From positions 1 through 7,309 of the forward strand of contig DAHXPE010000377.1 of the NCBI GenBank assembly GCA_027364495.1: a stretch of DNA of 7,309 nucleotides, given 5' to 3'. The notes beneath the pieces are model-generated. The model saw only the letters and a program-made list of their open reading frames with translations, was not told where the DNA came from and did no database searches. This stretch comes from Candidatus Heimdallarchaeota archaeon. Lineage in GTDB: Archaea; Asgardarchaeota; Heimdallarchaeia; Hodarchaeales; LC-3. Made by a program: the position numbers and the translations under genes. Shown in pieces: positions 1-6,165 of this stretch. How positions within the stretch are numbered: position 1 is the first letter of the stretch; each line of letters begins with the position of its first letter.

Positions 1-683
1 GTTCTAAAAGCTTTAAGTTCAGAGGTCTTAATATCTTCGTTATCATTTGCAAAGGACATAATCCAAGAATGAGCATGTGTACCAGAAACAGGAATATTAA
101 ACAATTTACCAGCTAAGACATTAGAGGTTCCAATACAACCACCAATCATAGCAGCTCGTGATCCTACAATAGAAGCTTCATCATGAGCTCTTCGTAAACC
201 AAATTCAATAACTTTATTTGGCAGAGCACTAATTACAATTCTAGATGCCTTTGTAGCTATGAGTGTTTGATAATTAACCATGTTTAGGATTGCTGATTCA
301 ATTAATTGAACTTCACCAAATGTTCCAGTCACCTGAATGATTGGTTCATAAGGAAAGATAGTACTTCCTTCTGGGACGAATTCAATAATACCCTTAAAAG
401 AGAATCTTCTTAAGTAGGCTAAAAAATCTTCTGAAAATTTATGTAATGATTTTAAATATGTAATATCTGAATCTGAAAATGAAAGATTTTTTAAATATTG
501 TAAAACATCTCCTATACCTGCAAAAACAGCGTATCCTCCATCAAAAGGTAATTTTCGAAAATGAAATTCAAATGTAGCTTGATCATTTATTTTACCAGTT
601 ATAAAATATCCATATAACATGGTAAGTTCATAAAAATCTGTATATAGTCCTCGGTCATCCAATGAATGTATAAAGGTATGCAT
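1..683 (-). CDS. pncB: Nicotinate phosphoribosyltransferase, N-terminal part (runs off left edge)
   Basis: This enzyme condenses nicotinic acid with PRPP to give nicotinate mononucleotide, usually with ATP hydrolysis, in the cytoplasmic Preiss-Handler route to NAD. About 228 residues are visible from an ATG at 681-683; the C-terminal part lies beyond base 1. Seen in the translation: the N-terminal signature GLYTDFYELTM (residues 12-22), FVPEGS (102-107), the stretch FGLRRAHDEAS (161-171), GSRAAMIGG (174-182), GTSNVLAG (185-192) and the hallmark GTHAHSW (201-207), whose histidines belong to the active-site region in this family. The frame is open without interruption. The gene diverges from the nicotinamidase at 792, whose product is its substrate, so the two probably form one salvage unit with promoters in the 108 bases between them. 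No strong Shine-Dalgarno precedes the ATG. Family assignment is firm; the incomplete end is only the window boundary. Confidence 0.93.
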   Translation of the reverse strand, partial: MHTFIHSLDDRGLYTDFYELTMLYGYFITGKINDQATFEFHFRKLPFDGGYAVFAGIGDVLQYLKNLSFSDSDITYLKSLHKFSEDFLAYLRRFSFKGIIEFVPEGSTIFPYEPIIQVTGTFGEVQLIESAILNMVNYQTLIATKASRIVISALPNKVIEFGLRRAHDEASIVGSRAAMIGGCIGTSNVLAGKLFNIPVSGTHAHSWIMSFANDNEDIKTSELKAFR

Positions 684-791
684 TTTACTTTATCTCGCCA
701 ATTTTATGCATTTATTGTTCAATTATATGATTACCCAAACCTCCTTAATAATAACAATTATTTTTATAAAAATAAGAAGACGAAAATCAAT
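684..791. promoter_or_regulatory. Divergent pncB/pncA promoter region; TATA box for a leaderless pncA transcript
   Basis: These 108 bases separate the two divergent starts. On the plus strand a good archaeal TATA-like element, TTTTTATAAAAA, covers 761-772. Its centre is about 25 bases before the ATG at 792, so transcription would begin at or near the start codon and the pncA mRNA would be leaderless. This agrees with the absence of a clear Shine-Dalgarno there. On the minus strand AT-rich candidates (for example CATAAAAT at 701-708) lie at a suitable distance from the pncB ATG, but none stands out. The geometry is seen; promoter activity is inferred. Confidence 0.45.
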
Positions 792-1706
792 ATGTTGAAA
801 GTCAAATTTAGCGAAATTGTTGATGTAACAAAGATCGGTTCTGCTGATAATCCAATTAGTATGAATAATTTATTACTGAAAGCTAATAATAACCAATTAT
901 CTGCTTCTCAAAATGATAAGGAGAAAATTTTGTTACTCATAATAGACATGCAAAATGATTTTATGGAACAGGGCTCATTGGCTGTCCAAAATTCTCATAG
1001 TGATGTAAAAAATTTAGCTAGCTGGATTTATAAAAATATTGATAAGATTACTGACATTGCTATCAGCCTTGACACTCATCAACCACTTCAAATATTTCAT
1101 CCATCTTGGTGGGTTGATGAAAACGGAAAACACCCAGATCCTTTTACAGTAATAACCAAAGAGGATATAGAAAACAAGAAATGGAGAGCTGTTCAATGTG
1201 AGAAGGAAAGTTATGAATATGTAAAGGGATTGGAATCAAAGGGTAAGAAAAAACTAGTTATTTGGACTTATCATTGCCTGCAAGGAACTTTTGGTAATGC
1301 AATAGAAAACCAATTATCAAATATAATTTATTTTCATTCAACAGTTCGAAACTCTGTCCTTATTCGATTAGTTAAAGGTCAAGATCCTTTAAGTGAGATG
1401 TACGGAATTATTAAAGCTGAATATGATCCTGAAAATAAAATCAATACTGATTTTTTGAACAAACTTAAAAAATATGACAAAATTGTAATCGCTGGAGAAG
1501 CCAAGAGTCACTGTGTCTCTGAGAGTATTAAACAGATAGTAGATTATTTTGATGAAAATAATATAAACAAATTAAAAAATATATATATTTTAGAAGACTG
1601 TATGAGCAATATAACTGGTTTTGAAGCTGAATCTGAAAAAGAATTTAAAAATTTTAAAGAAAACAACCATTTGAACATAGTAAAGTCCACAACTTACAAA
1701 TTATAA
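792..1706 (+). CDS. pncA: Nicotinamidase / isochorismatase-family cysteine hydrolase (long form)
   Basis: The enzyme probably deamidates nicotinamide to nicotinate, feeding the divergent pncB. From the ATG at 792 it has 304 residues, longer than the roughly 180-220 of compact nicotinamidases. The fold signature LLLIIDMQNDF gives the catalytic Asp52; SLDTHQP supplies the metal-site pair Asp94 and His96; WTYHC supplies His161; RLVKGQDP supplies the catalytic Lys195; and GEAKSHCV supplies the nucleophile Cys241. The order D, DxH, H, K, C is that of nicotinamidases. Residues 1-45 form an unassigned N-terminal extension. The open frame continues upstream to an ATG at 666, but that start would overlap the beginning of pncB and swallow the shared promoter. 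The ATG at 792 has a TATA box 25 bases before it, so I prefer it. Other isochorismatase-family amidases share this triad, so the substrate rests largely on the pncB neighbour. Confidence 0.85.
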   Translation: MLKVKFSEIVDVTKIGSADNPISMNNLLLKANNNQLSASQNDKEKILLLIIDMQNDFMEQGSLAVQNSHSDVKNLASWIYKNIDKITDIAISLDTHQPLQIFHPSWWVDENGKHPDPFTVITKEDIENKKWRAVQCEKESYEYVKGLESKGKKKLVIWTYHCLQGTFGNAIENQLSNIIYFHSTVRNSVLIRLVKGQDPLSEMYGIIKAEYDPENKINTDFLNKLKKYDKIVIAGEAKSHCVSESIKQIVDYFDENNINKLKNIYILEDCMSNITGFEAESEKEFKNFKENNHLNIVKSTTYKL

Positions 1707-1707
1707 A

Positions 1708-1867
1708 ATGAATTTCAAAAACTATTAAAATTGGGTTTATTAGTGGTAAATTTTTATCAGTCCATATTGGACATTACCTAGTAATTACTCTTGTTCGTCG
1801 TATTATAGATAACATCTCTAAAAAACGTGATACTATTCTTTGTGAACAACCGCGATTTCAAATGTAG
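1708..1867 (+). pseudogene. Broken NadR/NMNAT-type nucleotidylyltransferase, N-terminal remnant
   Basis: An ATG at 1708, one base after the pncA stop, opens a frame that ends after six codons. Skipping one base in the A5 run at 1717-1721 restores a product beginning MNFKTIKIGFISGKF. It then reads LSVHIGHYLVITLVRR and, near the end, TILCEQPRFQ, before a TAG at 1865-1867. GKF-x3-H-x-GH is the nucleotide-binding signature of HxGH nucleotidylyltransferases; the usual Pro before the first His is Ser here. The following V/I-x-C-x-x-P segment is what NadR-like NMN adenylyltransferases carry after the first beta-alpha unit. Such an enzyme would perform the step after pncB, which fits its place directly behind pncA. 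Only about 52 residues remain, against about 170 or more for a complete domain, and no continuation is seen after the TAG. Other HxGH enzymes (PPAT, cytidylyltransferases) cannot be excluded. Confidence 0.6.
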
Positions 1868-2037
1868 TTGCAATTTGAAGCAATTGGTTTTGATTTTCCT
1901 GAAAAGATAGCTATATCAACATCTGCACCATCGCGTTCTGAACCAATTGCAAAAGAGCTAAATAAAATAGCAAAATGTAATGTATCTTTTTTAAACTCAT
2001 TTAACAATGAATCAATCTTTTTAATAAGATGATAAGG
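1858..2037 (-). pseudogene. Remnant of a minimal nucleotidyltransferase (MNT) domain
   Basis: The minus strand is open for 59 codons between two stops (2038-2040 upstream and 1858-1860 at the end) with no ATG. The translation contains HFAILFSSFAIGSERDGADV followed directly by DIAIF. This matches the MNT-type nucleotidyltransferase core, LFGSxARG-x(n)-SDxDxAV, including both aspartates of the metal-binding D-x-D. The first Gly of the GS motif is replaced by Ser and the ARG arginine by Ile, so the active site is already eroded. About 15 residues follow the core before the stop, whereas intact MNT proteins continue for another 40-60. Together with the missing start, this says decayed gene. MNT proteins commonly pair with HEPN proteins as toxin-antitoxin or defence modules; no HEPN partner is visible here. 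Its 3' end abuts the truncated nucleotidylyltransferase remnant on the other strand, which suggests a rearrangement junction near 1858-1867. Confidence 0.55.
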
Positions 2038-2093
2038 TCATTTTAAATTCACTAAATTCTTGTAAAAAGCGAATAAAAATGTATGGAATGTAT

Positions 2094-3149
2094 CTAATAA
2101 TTTAACTCTTTTAAAGCTACTTTAGAATTCTCAAGGAGAAGAAGATCTATTTGTTCATTAAATACAGTTTTTGTTTCTTGGTCAAATCCTACATCCTCAT
2201 TATAATTAAACATTTCTAAATATAAGTTGAAAGATCTCAAAATGTCTTTTAAGGTTAATTCCAAAAATATTGTTATTATTTCTCCTGTTACCCTCCAATA
2301 AAGAATTTCCGAGATAAACATACAAACCGTTAATTCTCTCTTTTTAATTTTGACCAAGACCCGTGTGTTTCCTAACCCGATGTCCGTTACTATACCAAGA
2401 TTAAAATCAGCGAACTTTTTAATAGCCATTGCAATTCCTGAATAATATTCAATATTTTCTTCGTAATTTCTTTCCAAAGCATAATCTCGGATGATTAAAG
2501 GCTTGTTTTCTTTGTCGAATATTATGAGTCCTTGTATTCCTTTTATCAAGAGTTGATGATTAATTGGACCATATTCATCTGAATTCTTATAAACTACCTT
2601 AAAATTATCATATGGATGCTGCATCTGCTCTACTGTTGATTCAAGTTCACTAATAGCATGTTTAAAGTTGAAAAACAATATTGTATCAATTTGATACATA
2701 AATTGATCTAAATAATTCATCTCTATGAATTTCTTGGTCTTTGTCATATTATAAAATACTGTAAAGGATTTTATTAATTGATTTAAAGTCATTTCCATTA
2801 AAACTGTTAAGGATTCACCTGTTATTCGACGACTGACTATTTCACTAAGCACCATGCAATATATTTTTTCATCACTAAATTTAAGATAGTATCTAGATAA
2901 ACCAATTCCAAAATCTGTAAAAAATTCTTTTGTATAATTAAAAATATAGTGGGACATAGAACTAATAAATGCTGTAATGATAAGAATATCATTATCATTA
3001 TGGTTTTCTAATGTCGTGTCGTAAAATCTTGAAAATATAGGTAATCCATTAGTATCAAAAATAAATAATGCTTGTATGCCAAAATTAGTGATACTAGTCT
3101 TATAGAATGTAAAATCACTGAGATCATTAAACGGTCGAAAATTACTCAT
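2094..3149 (-). CDS. Protein of two tandem longin-like domains
   Basis: The protein has 351 residues and no signal peptide or membrane segment. It consists of one unit of about 178 residues present twice. Unit 1 (about 24-170) begins GIQALFIFDTNGLPIFSRFY and contains TDFGIGLSR, VLSEIVSRRITGE, TLNQLIKSF and a final helix with YQIDTIL. Unit 2 (about 204-351) begins GIQGLIIFDKENKPLIIRDY and contains TDIGLGNTR, FISEILYWRVTGE, TLKDILRSF and EQIDLLL. Each unit reads as strand-strand-helix-strand-strand-strand-helix-helix, the order of a longin fold; the related roadblock/LC7 fold is the main alternative. Longin and roadblock domains in eukaryotes form GTPase-binding platforms and exchange factors (TRAPP, Mon1-Ccz1, Ragulator). 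A role with a small GTPase, perhaps the one at 6156-7208, is inference only. The ATG at 3149 is the only good start; no strong Shine-Dalgarno is seen. The gene stands alone, with decayed genes on both sides. Confidence 0.75.
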   Translation of the reverse strand: MSNFRPFNDLSDFTFYKTSITNFGIQALFIFDTNGLPIFSRFYDTTLENHNDNDILIITAFISSMSHYIFNYTKEFFTDFGIGLSRYYLKFSDEKIYCMVLSEIVSRRITGESLTVLMEMTLNQLIKSFTVFYNMTKTKKFIEMNYLDQFMYQIDTILFFNFKHAISELESTVEQMQHPYDNFKVVYKNSDEYGPINHQLLIKGIQGLIIFDKENKPLIIRDYALERNYEENIEYYSGIAMAIKKFADFNLGIVTDIGLGNTRVLVKIKKRELTVCMFISEILYWRVTGEIITIFLELTLKDILRSFNLYLEMFNYNEDVGFDQETKTVFNEQIDLLLLENSKVALKELNY

Positions 3150-3309
3150 AAAATAAACTTTGCCTTATCTAATTTGTAACGAAACAATTAATTTTAATGC
3201 TATAATTCAATCAATTTTCTAGAAATTATAAAAATCTATGCAATTAAAACTTGAGTATTTGTACTTAGGTGGTTTTTTATAGCCTTTCAAAGAGTAAAAA
3301 TCTCAACAA
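3150..3309. other. Non-coding stretch upstream of the longin-like gene
   Basis: No gene is recognisable between the longin-like start and the hydrogenase remnant. On the minus strand two TATA-like candidates precede the longin ATG: GAATTATAG around 3200-3208 (TTCTAATATC-type context, about 55 bases upstream) and TTTTTATAAT at 3225-3234 (about 80 bases upstream). Either could drive the longin gene with a leader of roughly 25-50 bases. The choice cannot be made from sequence alone. Confidence 0.25.
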
Positions 3310-3659
3310 TCAATAATTTTTTTGCTCTTTTATGTTGTTTATCAGTCTCTGAGAGGGAACTATTTTATCCACTGATCCATTCACAGCATCGGTATTGTTG
3401 AATATTCCTTCACCACATTCATCATCACCTATCACAATGACAAATTTTTGGTTTAGTGGTTTCCTTGTTGTGTGTAACTGCACCTGTTACCAATAAAACA
3501 TTTGCATATTTAATGGAGGCGACAAAAGAAAGTCCAAATCGTTCAACATCGTAATAAGGATTTGTCAAATTCGTTATTTTTATCTCCGTCGCATTATAAC
3601 TGTCAGTATCCACTTCTCTGAGATAAAGATTTCTTCAATTTACCAAACAAAATTGAATT
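3310..3659 (-). pseudogene. Decayed group 4 [NiFe]-hydrogenase small subunit (HycG/EchC/MbhJ/NuoB-like)
   Basis: Three overlapping minus-strand frames together read like the electron-transfer small subunit of group 4 hydrogenases and complex I (NuoB family). Part 1 (about 3659-3624) gives ILFGKLKKSL. Part 2 (3628-3446) gives LYLREVDTDSYNATEI, then NPYYDVERFGLSFVAS and ANVLLVTGAVTHN. Part 3 (about 3447-3310) gives KFVIVIGDDECGEGIF, then GSVDKIVP and a stop. The family pattern is REVDxGSCNGCEIE, NPYYDxERFG, ADVLLVTGPVT, PKWVIAIGDCAC-GGIF and GGVDKxVPVDxxxPGCPP. Here both cysteines of CxxC are gone (Tyr and Thr instead), the first cysteine of the GDCxC segment is Asp, and the PGCPP end is missing. 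The part 2 to part 3 shift lies in the T5 run at 3445-3449; the other is near 3621-3630. The gene must therefore be dead, since the proximal [4Fe-4S] cluster could not form. No large subunit or maturation gene is present. Confidence 0.8.
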
Positions 3660-3732
3660 TATTCGAATAAACAAATAAGTAAAAAGATTAAGGAATAAAT
3701 ATTCTAATTTAAAAGTAACAAAACTGGATTTA

Positions 3733-4968
3733 TCAAACAAATGCAATTTTTGGGGATTGTTTTTTTCTACCTACAATGAAAGCAATTGGGAAAATGATAC
3801 CTGAAATAAAAATAATTAAAAAAAATGGTAATAATGGGTCCTGTGAATATAATAAATTAGAAGATCCAGGAATGAAAACATTTACAAGGGGCAATAAAGA
3901 AGATCCGAAAAAATAAAATGAAGTTGTACCACCGAAGATTGACGAAGTAGTCGAATTTTTGCTATACAAAGTTATGTGGGTAACCAATGCATTCTGACCA
4001 AGTAAAAGACCACCATTAATTAAAAGCTGACAAATAAAATAATCTAGAACACTAGATTGGTCGAGTATCTGGACAATTGATCCAAGTATAATAACAACTA
4101 AACCCAGATAAATCGTATGCTGAACACCAATCTGGTCCGTCAATTTACCAGCATATAATATAAATAACGTCGAAAAAAGCGTTATTATACCAATTAAAAA
4201 ACTTGAATAACTCCCTGATAAATCAAGAATATAATAAGCATAAGGAAATTGTAAATAATTAATGATTCCATTGATTGTTCCTAAAATAATGTATAGAACA
4301 ATTACCTGTTTAAATTTCATTAATTCTACAAATGAGGTTTTGATAAAAACATTTATTGGAATAGTGTTTATTGTTTTCTTAGCTGGAAGTTTAAGCATAT
4401 AGAAAATATAGAACGCAAAGAGAATTACATTACTTAAAATAACCAATGTTGCTAGTGAAAGGTGTAAAAAGTATTCAAATAAAATTGGTCCAATCATACC
4501 TCCTATATTCGAAACAAAGCTTCCATAACCATTTATGGTACCTTGTTTACTTTTTTCGGTTTCATTTATAAAACCACGGGTGATAATAGGAGGTAAATGC
4601 GTTCCTGTTCTCATTACTCCAAAGAAAAAGGCAAGAATGAAAATGTTATCAGACAAACCGATTATTATTATAGATATGCCAACAAAAAAAACACTTAAAG
4701 TTAGGGTTATTTTTCTGGATAATTTGTCTGCAATTATACCCAAAGGATAACGGGTTAAAGAACTAATAAATAAACCAAATCCAAAGATAATCGCCCAATT
4801 TGCATAAACTTCTAATTCCGTATAACCCATTTTTTCTAAAATTAATGGAAAAATGACCCTAAAGCCATTGAAAAAGAAAAATCCTAAAAACTGGACAGAC
4901 ATAAACAAACTGATAATCTTTTTTGAATCAGGATTGTAATTTAAAACTTTTTCTTTAGAACCAAGCAT
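3733..4968 (-). CDS. Major facilitator superfamily (MFS) transporter
   Basis: This is a 411-residue integral membrane protein of typical MFS size, with about twelve hydrophobic segments: roughly residues 18-40, 56-75, 88-105, 108-128, 147-165, 170-192, 220-240, 256-273, 283-301, 309-330, 343-362 and 378-399. The loop between segments 2 and 3 carries motif A as GIIADKLSRK (77-86), and the matching loop in the second half reads GKLTDQIG (274-281). Segment 5 holds GGMIGPIL (156-163), a loose form of motif C, which is seen mostly in exporters of the antiporter type. A long loop at 193-220 separates the halves. The ATG at 4966-4968 is supported by AGGA on the minus strand at 4977-4980, eight bases upstream. 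It diverges from a metal-cation exporter gene, but that is weak evidence for function. The substrate cannot be told; drug, sugar or small-molecule efflux are all possible. Confidence 0.85.
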   Translation of the reverse strand: MLGSKEKVLNYNPDSKKIISLFMSVQFLGFFFFNGFRVIFPLILEKMGYTELEVYANWAIIFGFGLFISSLTRYPLGIIADKLSRKITLTLSVFFVGISIIIIGLSDNIFILAFFFGVMRTGTHLPPIITRGFINETEKSKQGTINGYGSFVSNIGGMIGPILFEYFLHLSLATLVILSNVILFAFYIFYMLKLPAKKTINTIPINVFIKTSFVELMKFKQVIVLYIILGTINGIINYLQFPYAYYILDLSGSYSSFLIGIITLFSTLFILYAGKLTDQIGVQHTIYLGLVVIILGSIVQILDQSSVLDYFICQLLINGGLLLGQNALVTHITLYSKNSTTSSIFGGTTSFYFFGSSLLPLVNVFIPGSSNLLYSQDPLLPFFLIIFISGIIFPIAFIVGRKKQSPKIAFV

Positions 4969-5245
4969 TATTTTGTTCCTAAAATGAATAAATCTTTAAT
5001 TTTAAAAAAAAAAAAATTTAAATTTAAAGGAACTGAACTTTTCTTCCCAAATAGTGAATTTTAAATAAATATGTTCTATCTTATCTTTGTTTATGAAATA
5101 AAAAATTCTATTTTTTTTACGCTATTGATATCTCTAATTTTACTTAGTATATTAAAAATAGCCTAGTTTTTGTTGATTATGGATATACAATATAGAGAAA
5201 AATATATTAATAGGTAAACGATATTTTATTTGAGGATATCCATTT
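4969..5245. promoter_or_regulatory. Divergent promoter region between MFS transporter and CDF transporter
   Basis: This 277-base intergenic region has no coding potential. On the minus strand an AT-only element (TTTAAATTTAAA) around 5017-5028 lies about 55 bases before the MFS ATG; it would give a leader of roughly 28 bases containing the AGGA at 4977-4980. Directly next to it is an unbroken run of thirteen A residues (5004-5016). On the plus strand AATATATTAATA at 5199-5210 is a good TATA candidate. It would place transcription near 5230, just before the Shine-Dalgarno at 5231-5237. No convincing operator repeat for a metal-dependent repressor was found. Confidence 0.4.
5231..5237 (+). promoter_or_regulatory. 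Ribosome binding site deciding a TTG start
   Basis: The sequence TGAGGAT matches the anti-Shine-Dalgarno of archaeal 16S rRNA and ends eight bases before the TTG at 5246. An in-frame TGA at 5231-5233 excludes any longer protein. The next ATG (residue 24) would remove the start of the first membrane helix. TTG is therefore the start. Confidence 0.7.
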
Positions 5246-6145
5246 TTGGTTATAAATTCATATACTCTTAACGAATCCCATCTTTTATCAGAAAAGAACC
5301 TAACAATAGTATTCATGTTGACAATAATTTTCTTTTTTGTCGAATTAGCAGGTAGTTATATTAGTAATTCACTAGCTCTTTTTGCAGATGCCTTTCATAT
5401 GCTGCAGGATATTATTGCACTTGGTATATCAGTTTTAGCTGTTAAAATCGTTAAACGACCTAAAGATAAGGCATTCACTTTTGGTTATAAACGTGCCGAA
5501 GTAATCTCAGCTTTTCTTAATGGGCTTGGTCTCTTTCTCATTAGTATTTTCATTATTTTTGAATCCTTTAATCGTTTAAATTCTCAGGAACATATTCAAA
5601 GTGGTATTATGTTCGGAGTTTCAACAATTGGTTTGTTTGTAAACATTATTGGTTTATTATTATTGAAAGAAGTTCAAAAAGAGAATATTAATAGTAAAGG
5701 AGCTTTTTTACATGTTCTTAGTGATACCTTAGGATCATTAGGAGCAATAATTGCTTCAATACTTATTTATTTCACTGGACAACCTATTTTTGACGTTATT
5801 GTCTCTGTAATGATAACAATTTTGATATTAATAAGTAGTCTTCAAATAACTAAGCAAGCACTAAATATTTTAATGGAACAGACACCTAAATCAATTGTCA
5901 TAGGTGATATAGAAAATAGATTATTGCATATTGAGGGAATCAAAAGTGTACATGATATACATTCTTGGGCAGTCAGTATGGATCAGTTTAATTTTTCATG
6001 CCATGTTGAAATTACAAAAGAATCTGAACCCTGTACAATACTAAATATGGCTACTCAAATGTTGACTAGTGAATTCAAAATTACTCATACTACGATCCAA
6101 GTAGAACATGAAAATAAATTTACCGATTGTGGTTCGTGCAAATAA
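5246..6145 (+). CDS. Cation diffusion facilitator (CDF) zinc-type efflux transporter
   Basis: A 299-residue member of the CzcD/ZitB-like CDF family, which exchanges Zn(II), sometimes Co(II) or Cd(II), for protons across the cytoplasmic membrane. It has six membrane helices at about 19-38, 43-66, 86-106, 119-140, 154-176 and 181-200, followed by a cytoplasmic domain. The transport site is seen as HxxxD in helix 2 (His51, Asp55 in FADAFHMLQD) and HxxxD in helix 5 (His156, Asp160 in LHVLSD). A His at the first position of the helix 2 motif is typical of zinc-selecting members. The FGYKRAE motif (79-85) follows helix 2. The cytoplasmic domain contains VHDIHSWAV (235-243) and HTTIQVEHE (281-289) and ends with CGSC, a probable extra metal ligand pair. 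The loop between helices 4 and 5 lacks the usual His-rich stretch. The TTG start is set by a Shine-Dalgarno. Its 3' end converges on the GTPase gene with 10 bases between stops. Confidence 0.93.
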   Translation: MVINSYTLNESHLLSEKNLTIVFMLTIIFFFVELAGSYISNSLALFADAFHMLQDIIALGISVLAVKIVKRPKDKAFTFGYKRAEVISAFLNGLGLFLISIFIIFESFNRLNSQEHIQSGIMFGVSTIGLFVNIIGLLLLKEVQKENINSKGAFLHVLSDTLGSLGAIIASILIYFTGQPIFDVIVSVMITILILISSLQITKQALNILMEQTPKSIVIGDIENRLLHIEGIKSVHDIHSWAVSMDQFNFSCHVEITKESEPCTILNMATQMLTSEFKITHTTIQVEHENKFTDCGSCK

Positions 6146-6165
6146 AAAAATATCTTTAATTTTGA
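6143..6165. terminator. Compact bidirectional termination region between convergent genes
   Basis: The stops of the CDF gene (6143-6145) and the GTPase gene (6156-6158) are 10 bases apart. On the minus strand a T7 tract (A7 at 6144-6150) follows the GTPase stop by six bases. On the plus strand the T-rich CTTTAATTTT at 6154-6163 follows the CDF stop. Archaeal RNA polymerase stops at oligo-T tracts without a hairpin, so each gene probably terminates inside or beside the other's end. This is inference from composition. Confidence 0.4.

Noticed and set aside
666..791. In-frame upstream extension of the nicotinamidase starting at ATG 666.
   Set aside because: It overlaps the first 18 bases of pncB on the other strand, contains the divergent promoter, has low-complexity Asn/Lys/Tyr-rich sequence unlike a protein domain, and lacks a ribosome site.
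1014..1196. Minus-strand open frame of 60 codons inside the nicotinamidase gene.
   Set aside because: It lies wholly antisense to conserved catalytic sequence and has no recognisable motif or ribosome site.
3658..3671. Perfect 14-base palindrome TTTATTCGAATAAA upstream of the hydrogenase remnant.
   Set aside because: It is short and AT-rich, has no second copy in the window and no intact gene to control; chance is likely in this composition.
4535..4750. Plus-strand open frame of 71 codons inside the MFS gene.
   Set aside because: It is the complement of membrane helices 3-4 and motif A of the transporter; no independent support.
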